From: Psychrobacter sp.
GTDB lineage: Bacteria; Pseudomonadota; Gammaproteobacteria; Pseudomonadales; Moraxellaceae
Direction: 5' to 3'
Length of the DNA stretch: 10,335 bases
Assembly (NCBI GenBank): GCA_020024075.1
Contig: JAHHUJ010000064.1
Coordinates: 1-10,335, forward strand
Shown piece by piece: positions 6,697 through 10,335 of this stretch; the stretch's first letter is position 1, and every line of letters begins with the position of its first letter. Under the pieces are notes generated by a model that was given only the letters and a program-made list of their open reading frames with translations, did no database searches and was not told the DNA's origin. The position numbers and the translations under genes are program-made.

Positions 6697-7404
6697 ATGC
6701 CCTTCCAGTTGTTGTTTTTTGCAGCACTTTCAGGATTAACGGTATTTATTGGCGGTCTGTTGGCTTATCAATTTGACCATCATCTGAAGCAAAGTTTGTT
6801 TAAAGAACAATGTGTGCATACCCTTATGTCGTTTGGGGCAGGCATTATTTTGTCAGCGGTTGCACTGGTGTTAGTACCTAAAGGTTTGGAGCAACTTACC
6901 GTCTTAGGTATGGCCACATCATTTATGGTCGGTGCAGTGCTGTTTATGATAATTGACCGCTACCTAGCTAGCATGGGCGGACAAATGGCGACCCTGCTAG
7001 CAATGTTGATGGACTTCGTGCCAGAGGCCATTGCACTAGGGGCAGTCTTCGCTATTGAGCCTGATATGGCACTGCTATTAGCACTATTTATTGGTCTGCA
7101 AAACCTACCAGAATCTTTCAATTCTTTTCGTGACCTAGTGCACAATGGATTTTCAGTCAAAAATACCCTCATTATATTTTTTGCATTGAGTTTTTTGGGA
7201 GTGATAGGGGCGTTAATTGGTCATTTGTTTTTAACAGATTATCCCGGCTTAACGGCACATTTGATGGTGTTTGCCAGTGGCGGTATCTTATATTTACTGA
7301 TTCAAGATATTATTCCTGAAAGCGCACTTATCAATAACCACTATACTTCTCTAGGGGCAACCTTGGGGTTCTTGTTGGGGGTCGTTGGCGAGATGCTGAT
7401 TTAG
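6697..7404 (+). CDS. ZIP-family metal cation transporter
   Basis: A 235-residue inner membrane protein with about eight hydrophobic segments and few soluble loops, as in bacterial ZIP (GufA/ZupT-like) carriers that move zinc or other divalent cations into the cytoplasm. Two ZIP signature helices are visible: MDFVPEA (105-111) for helix 4 and LQNLPES (134-140) for helix 5, the latter close to the usual QNIPEG form. In helix 4 the usual His-Asn before x-Pro-Glu is Asp106-Phe107, so part of the binuclear metal site is changed. The loop HHLKQSLFKEQCVH (28-41) has some histidine. The ATG at 6697 has AAGGA seven bases upstream; an upstream in-frame GTG (6655) would add 14 residues without a ribosome binding site and was rejected. 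Family assignment is good; metal, and even transport direction, cannot be read from the sequence. Confidence 0.82.
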   Translation: MPFQLLFFAALSGLTVFIGGLLAYQFDHHLKQSLFKEQCVHTLMSFGAGIILSAVALVLVPKGLEQLTVLGMATSFMVGAVLFMIIDRYLASMGGQMATLLAMLMDFVPEAIALGAVFAIEPDMALLLALFIGLQNLPESFNSFRDLVHNGFSVKNTLIIFFALSFLGVIGALIGHLFLTDYPGLTAHLMVFASGGILYLLIQDIIPESALINNHYTSLGATLGFLLGVVGEMLI

Positions 7405-7461
7405 TTAGATATCGAATTAGTTAAATATAGAATTAGTTAAATACAGGTCTAGTTAGATGCC
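7398..7461 (+). repeat. Four-copy 16-base tandem repeat spanning the ZIP stop codon
   Basis: The units are GATTTAGTTAGATATC (7398-7413, containing the TAG stop), GAATTAGTTAAATATA (7414-7429), GAATTAGTTAAATACA (7430-7445) and GGTCTAGTTAGATGCC (7446-7461). The middle two differ at one position and the outer two are more diverged. The array begins within the last codons and fills the first part of the spacer before the next gene. It is the longest array in the window. Confidence 0.85.
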
Positions 7462-7563
7462 AAGTGGATTAAAGGCTTTTAACTTAAGGGTATAAGCGGA
7501 TAAGCGTTAGTAACAAGCAAGCCTGATAAGGTATAAAGCTACGTAAGGCAATAAGGATTAGGG

Positions 7564-8283
7564 ATGACGATTAACTATTTTGTAGACAAGCAACAGCGAA
7601 TTAATGAGTTTGTGTCACGGGCCAATCTGATACTGGGCAATGACCCGCTGTGCTATACCGGTCACTTTATTACCGGACAAGTTCGGCATCCAGATATGCT
7701 CTTTGTCAGTATCAATCCTGGTCATAGTAATCGAGAGGATTGGGGCGATATTGAGGCTCGTCGTGCTCAGGCAGTGGTCAAAGACTTTGAGGTTGTACCT
7801 TGCAAGTATATCAAGGATGTTGAGCGAGGTAGCCGCTATGCTAATCGTATCGTAGATGTGGTGTGTGGCGGTAATATTGAACGCTTAAAACACTGTGCCG
7901 AGACCAGCTTTGTGTCCTATTTTGCAGCTCCTAAAGAGGAGGTCTTGCACGCACAGTTATCAGAGTTACCCGCTGAAATGCAACAGGAACATCAGGCACT
8001 GACTCGACTTGATATCGAACAGATTCAGCCAAAGCACATTATATGTATGGGCTGGCGAGCATTTGATCGGTTTTTAGAACACTATGGCGATGGGAGTGAG
8101 ATAATAGTCCAAAAATTACCACTGATGGGCAAGATGGAGCCTTACTACGCCCATACGGAAGTAGCAGGGGTCCCAGTACATGGTTTGCGTCATTTGTGTA
8201 CCAAGCTCACGCTTGAGATGCGGGCTGAGTTAGAGCAGAGATTTTCAGAGATTTGGTCGCAAATGGAATCCACCTCAGATTAA
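7564..8283 (+). CDS. Uracil-DNA glycosylase superfamily-like protein, uncharacterised
   Basis: 239 residues, soluble, with no signal peptide. MLFVSINPGHSN (45-56) resembles the strand and Asn-Pro-Gly loop of the uracil-DNA glycosylase (UDG) fold. IICMGWRAFDRF (159-170) resembles the strand-helix that follows later in that fold, and GVPVHGLRHL (202-211) sits where UDG enzymes carry their C-terminal histidine motif. The catalytic water-activating Asp/Asn and the Tyr/Phe stacking residue cannot be placed with certainty, so activity on DNA is not shown; the iron-sulfur cysteines of family 4/5 enzymes are not arranged as expected. It could be a distant relative with another role. The ATG follows AAGGA six bases upstream. 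The gene ends before a strong terminator, so it probably closes the transcript. The 159-base spacer before it holds the ZIP repeat and no firm promoter. Confidence 0.7.
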   Translation: MTINYFVDKQQRINEFVSRANLILGNDPLCYTGHFITGQVRHPDMLFVSINPGHSNREDWGDIEARRAQAVVKDFEVVPCKYIKDVERGSRYANRIVDVVCGGNIERLKHCAETSFVSYFAAPKEEVLHAQLSELPAEMQQEHQALTRLDIEQIQPKHIICMGWRAFDRFLEHYGDGSEIIVQKLPLMGKMEPYYAHTEVAGVPVHGLRHLCTKLTLEMRAELEQRFSEIWSQMESTSD

Positions 8284-8308
8284 GACTATATTTATTAAGA
8301 CTATATTT
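8279..8308 (+). repeat. Perfect 15-base tandem duplication spanning the stop of the UDG-like gene
   Basis: ATTAAGACTATATTT occurs at 8279-8293 and again at 8294-8308 with no difference. The first copy holds the TAA stop codon, and because the unit is 15 bases the second copy puts another TAA in the same frame five codons later. Perfect identity suggests a recent event. Confidence 0.9.
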
Positions 8309-8338
8309 ATATTAACAATCCGCGGCTTATAGCCCACC

Positions 8339-8374
8339 AAAAGCCTCTCATGATGTCAATGAGGGGCTTTTTTT
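8339..8374 (+). terminator. Strong intrinsic terminator after the UDG-like gene
   Basis: A hairpin with arms AAAAGCCTCTCAT (8339-8351) and ATGAGGGGCTTTT (8359-8371), one T-G pair inside and the loop GATGTCA, is followed by a T-run through 8374. It ends plus-strand transcription coming from the UDG-like gene and isolates abgT, which then needs its own promoter. Confidence 0.9.
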
Positions 8375-8502
8375 ATTCAATAGAGTAAAGTGGGTTGTCC
8401 TATTCAAAGCTGTACCTAGCGTTTATGAGTAAAAATATCAAGTCTAAAACACGGCAGTTTTTAGAAAAACAACTGGTAAGTTGAGAGTTTATTTTTCTGA
8501 AA

Positions 8503-8519
8503 CCTTTGTTTATCAAAGG
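8503..8519. promoter_or_regulatory. Inverted repeat upstream of abgT
   Basis: CCTTTG and CAAAGG form perfect 6-base arms around TTTAT. It lies about 130 bases before the abgT promoter and could bind a regulator; there is no T-run after it, so it is not a plus-strand terminator. Function is unknown. Confidence 0.3.
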
Positions 8520-8577
8520 GTTAAGGCAAACTATTTTTTTTGTGAACTAAAAGTATTTGTTTCCAATTGGTAAATGT

Positions 8578-8632
8578 GTTTCAATCGCCGGTTTCAAATT
8601 TTAAGTTTCACGCTTTAAGTTTTTGAATTTTA
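8578..8632 (+). repeat. Degenerate 14-base repeat, four units, ending in the abgT -35 region
   Basis: The units are GTTTCAATCGCCG (8578-8590), GTTTCAAATTTTAA (8591-8604), GTTTCACGCTTTAA (8605-8618) and GTTTTTGAATTTTA (8619-8632). The first six bases GTTTCA are constant in three of them. The last unit contains the candidate -35 box TTGAAT (8623-8628). It may be a regulator-binding array or a decayed slippage repeat. Confidence 0.5.
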
Positions 8633-8655
8633 CACTTGGAGTGGCTATAAGCCAC
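8623..8655 (+). promoter_or_regulatory. abgT promoter with palindromic operator over the -10 box
   Basis: TTGAAT (8623-8628, four of six -35 consensus bases) and TATAAG (8646-8651, five of six -10 bases) have the ideal 17-base spacing. The -10 lies within the perfect palindrome GTGGCTATAAGCCAC (8641-8655: arms GTGGCT and AGCCAC, centre ATA). With transcription starting near 8658 the palindrome would not be in the RNA, so it acts as DNA, most simply as the binding site of a repressor that blocks RNA polymerase. Confidence 0.55.
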
Positions 8656-8708
8656 ATAAGCAAACGTTATGTAAATTTTACCGATTTTTTGAATAGGAGT
8701 AATAACCC

Positions 8709-10313
8709 ATGCAAGGAAGTGGTTCACCAAACTCTAATTTTGAGTCGAGCGCTAACAGCTCGCGCATGCAGCGATTTTTGAAAGGGGTAGAGTGGCTGGG
8801 TAATTTATTGCCTCACCCAGTCATTTTATTTGTTTGGATGTCGGTGTGTTTATTAATCTTATCGGCGGTGTTGTCTTATTTTGGGGTCTCGGTTGTTGAC
8901 CCTAGACCAGTGGGTACGGCTGGTCGTTCTGAAGACGGTATGATTTATGTGGTCAACCTACTAAATGGAGAAGGTCTGGCTCGTATAGTTGAAAACTTAG
9001 TAACCAACTTCACAGGGTTCGTGCCTTTGGGTACTGTTTTGGTGGCGTTACTGGGTGTGGGTATTGCTGAATACTCAGGTATGATTTCGGCGGCATTACG
9101 TGGTTTGGTGATGAATGCACCCAGAAAGATGGTGACATTAACCATTGTTTTCGCTGGTATTATGTCTAACACTGCCTCTGAGCTTGGCTATGTAGTATTG
9201 ATTCCCTTGGCTGCGATGATATTTCACTCTTTAGGGCGTCATCCGCTGGCAGGTTTGGCTGCTGCTTTTGCTGGGGTTTCAGGGGGCTATAGTGCCAACT
9301 TACTATTGGGCACAGTTGATCCGTTATTATCAGGGATTACTCAAGAGGCTGCTCGCATTATTGATCCAACTTATGTGGTGGGTGCTGAAGCAAACTGGTA
9401 CTTTATGATTGCCAGTACTTTCCTAATTAGTGGCTTAGGTTACTTCGTCACCGAAAAGATTGTCGAGCCAAGCTTAGGGAAATATAACCCCAATGATGCA
9501 GAGGATGCGTCAGTGTTAGAGAGCGAAATTGAACAAGTAAGCGCTGTTGAGAAAAAAGGACTTATCTGGGCTGGTATTAGCATGCTAATATTCTGTGGAT
9601 TATTGGCATGGACCATCGTTCCTGCAGACGGTATTTTACGTCACCCAGAGACAGGTCTGGTATCAGGTTCACCTTTTTTAAATGGTATTGTGGTCTTCAT
9701 CTTCGTGTTCTTCGCCTTACCAGGTTATATTTACGGTAAAATTACCGGTAGCATCAAGAATAACCAAGATGTGGTCGATGCCATGAGCGATTCTATGAAG
9801 TCGCTAAGCATTTATATTGTACTGGTCTTCTTTGCCGCGCAATTTACCGCTTTCTTTAAATGGTCAAATTTAGGGTCAGTAATGGCGGTAGCTGGGGCCA
9901 CATTCCTAAATGATATTGGTTTAACGGGTCCTTTATTATTGATTGGTTTTATCCTAATTTGCGCCCTGGTAAACCTAATGTTAGGTTCAGCATCGGCACA
10001 GTGGGCAGTTACCGCTCCTATCTTCGTGCCAATGTTAATGTTGACCGGCTATGCGCCCGAGATGATTCAAGCCGCTTACCGTATTGGTGATTCAACCACT
10101 AACATTATCACTCCGATGATGAGCTATTTTGGTCTTATTTTAGCGGTTGCTATGCGTTATAAAAAAGACACTGGGGTTGGGACACTTATGGCGATGATGC
10201 TGCCTTATTCGATGCTGTTCCTAGTTGGCTGGAGTATTTTATTTTGTATTTGGGTCTTTGTTCTGGGTCTGCCAGTTGGCCCTGGGTCAGAGACTTTTTA
10301 TCCAGTACGTTAA
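8709..10313 (+). CDS. abgT: AbgT-family transporter (p-aminobenzoyl-glutamate transporter / MtrF-like)
   Basis: 534 residues with many hydrophobic helices, near the usual family length (E. coli AbgT 508, gonococcal MtrF 522). Family hallmarks are SNTASELGYVVLIPL (153-167), the SGGYSANLLLGTVDPLLSG hairpin region (191-209), GSASAQWAVTAPIFVPM (426-442) and RIGDSTTNIITPMM (458-471). AbgT imports p-aminobenzoyl-glutamate, a folate breakdown product, while MtrF and YdaH have been reported to export sulfonamides; the sequence does not separate the two uses. A soluble N-terminal tail of about 35 residues precedes the first helix, and a charged loop lies at 255-285. The ATG is preceded by AGGAG nine bases upstream. 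No abgA/abgB hydrolase genes are in the window, which weakens the import reading. It has its own promoter and probable operator. Only 22 bases follow the stop, so its terminator is not seen. Confidence 0.93.
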   Translation: MQGSGSPNSNFESSANSSRMQRFLKGVEWLGNLLPHPVILFVWMSVCLLILSAVLSYFGVSVVDPRPVGTAGRSEDGMIYVVNLLNGEGLARIVENLVTNFTGFVPLGTVLVALLGVGIAEYSGMISAALRGLVMNAPRKMVTLTIVFAGIMSNTASELGYVVLIPLAAMIFHSLGRHPLAGLAAAFAGVSGGYSANLLLGTVDPLLSGITQEAARIIDPTYVVGAEANWYFMIASTFLISGLGYFVTEKIVEPSLGKYNPNDAEDASVLESEIEQVSAVEKKGLIWAGISMLIFCGLLAWTIVPADGILRHPETGLVSGSPFLNGIVVFIFVFFALPGYIYGKITGSIKNNQDVVDAMSDSMKSLSIYIVLVFFAAQFTAFFKWSNLGSVMAVAGATFLNDIGLTGPLLLIGFILICALVNLMLGSASAQWAVTAPIFVPMLMLTGYAPEMIQAAYRIGDSTTNIITPMMSYFGLILAVAMRYKKDTGVGTLMAMMLPYSMLFLVGWSILFCIWVFVLGLPVGPGSETFYPVR

Positions 10314-10335
10314 GCTTTAATAGCAAAAAATCGAG

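Larger units (their letters stand above)
8284..8708. other. Intergenic region between UDG-like gene and abgT
   Basis: No gene is seen here. In order it holds the rest of the 15-base duplication, a strong terminator (8339-8374), about 125 bases with nothing recognisable (8375-8500), an inverted repeat (8503-8519), a degenerate 14-base repeat array (8578-8632) and the abgT promoter with its palindrome (8623-8655). The abgT ribosome binding site AGGAG (about 8695-8699) is nine bases before the start codon. Confidence 0.65.

Noticed and set aside
7462..7563. Promoter for the UDG-like gene around TATAAG near 7490
   Set aside because: The -10-like sequence has no acceptable -35 at 16-18 bases; read-through from the genes before it explains expression as well.
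8578..8632. CRISPR-like array because of regularly spaced GTTTCA
   Set aside because: Units are only 13-14 bases with no constant repeat plus spacer structure and no cas genes nearby.
5259..10313. A dedicated drug or aromatic-compound efflux operon made of FUSC, ZIP and AbgT genes
   Set aside because: AbgT is separated by a strong terminator and has its own promoter, ZIP is a metal carrier, and no fusion-protein or outer-membrane partner is present; adjacency alone does not support it.

Overview
The window looks like a chromosomal piece of a moderately AT-rich gammaproteobacterium. The style of the proteins (PurE/PurK, AbgT, a single-module FUSC exporter, a DUF1328 peptide) and the AT-rich spacers suggest Moraxellaceae, most likely Psychrobacter. 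This is inferred from general familiarity; there is no rRNA or other marker gene here to prove it. I found no tRNA, rRNA, CRISPR array, insertion sequence, integrase or phage gene.

Left part (1-4389, all minus strand). Transcription runs right to left: a PPP-type metallophosphoesterase, then purE, then purK, a YaiI/DUF188-family protein overlapping purK by one base, and finally a Schlafen/AlbA_2-type protein cut off by the window edge. purE and purK catalyse consecutive steps of purine synthesis (AIR to N5-CAIR by PurK, N5-CAIR to CAIR by PurE). They are separated by about 170 bases containing a good intrinsic terminator, so they are probably not one simple transcript. The Schlafen-type gene is visibly more AT-rich than its neighbours and is the one accessory-looking gene.

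Middle (4390-5258). This is mostly intergenic. It holds two small tandem repeats, a two-way terminator and a 51-residue DUF1328 membrane peptide on the minus strand with a very good ribosome binding site. A probable promoter for the FUSC gene reads the other way.

Right part (5259-10313, all plus strand). The genes are a FUSC/aromatic-acid-exporter-like membrane protein, a ZIP-family metal transporter with unusual metal-site residues, a protein resembling the uracil-DNA glycosylase superfamily followed by a strong terminator, and an AbgT-family transporter. The AbgT gene has its own promoter, whose -10 box lies inside a perfect 15-base palindrome that is probably a repressor site. Three of these four proteins are membrane transporters, but nothing shows that they form one pathway.

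The least expected pattern is that the stop codons of four genes (DUF1328, FUSC, ZIP, UDG-like) each lie inside a short tandem duplication of 8-16 bases that copies the gene end into the spacer. I did not find a convincing new multi-gene system; most of the window is ordinary housekeeping and transport.
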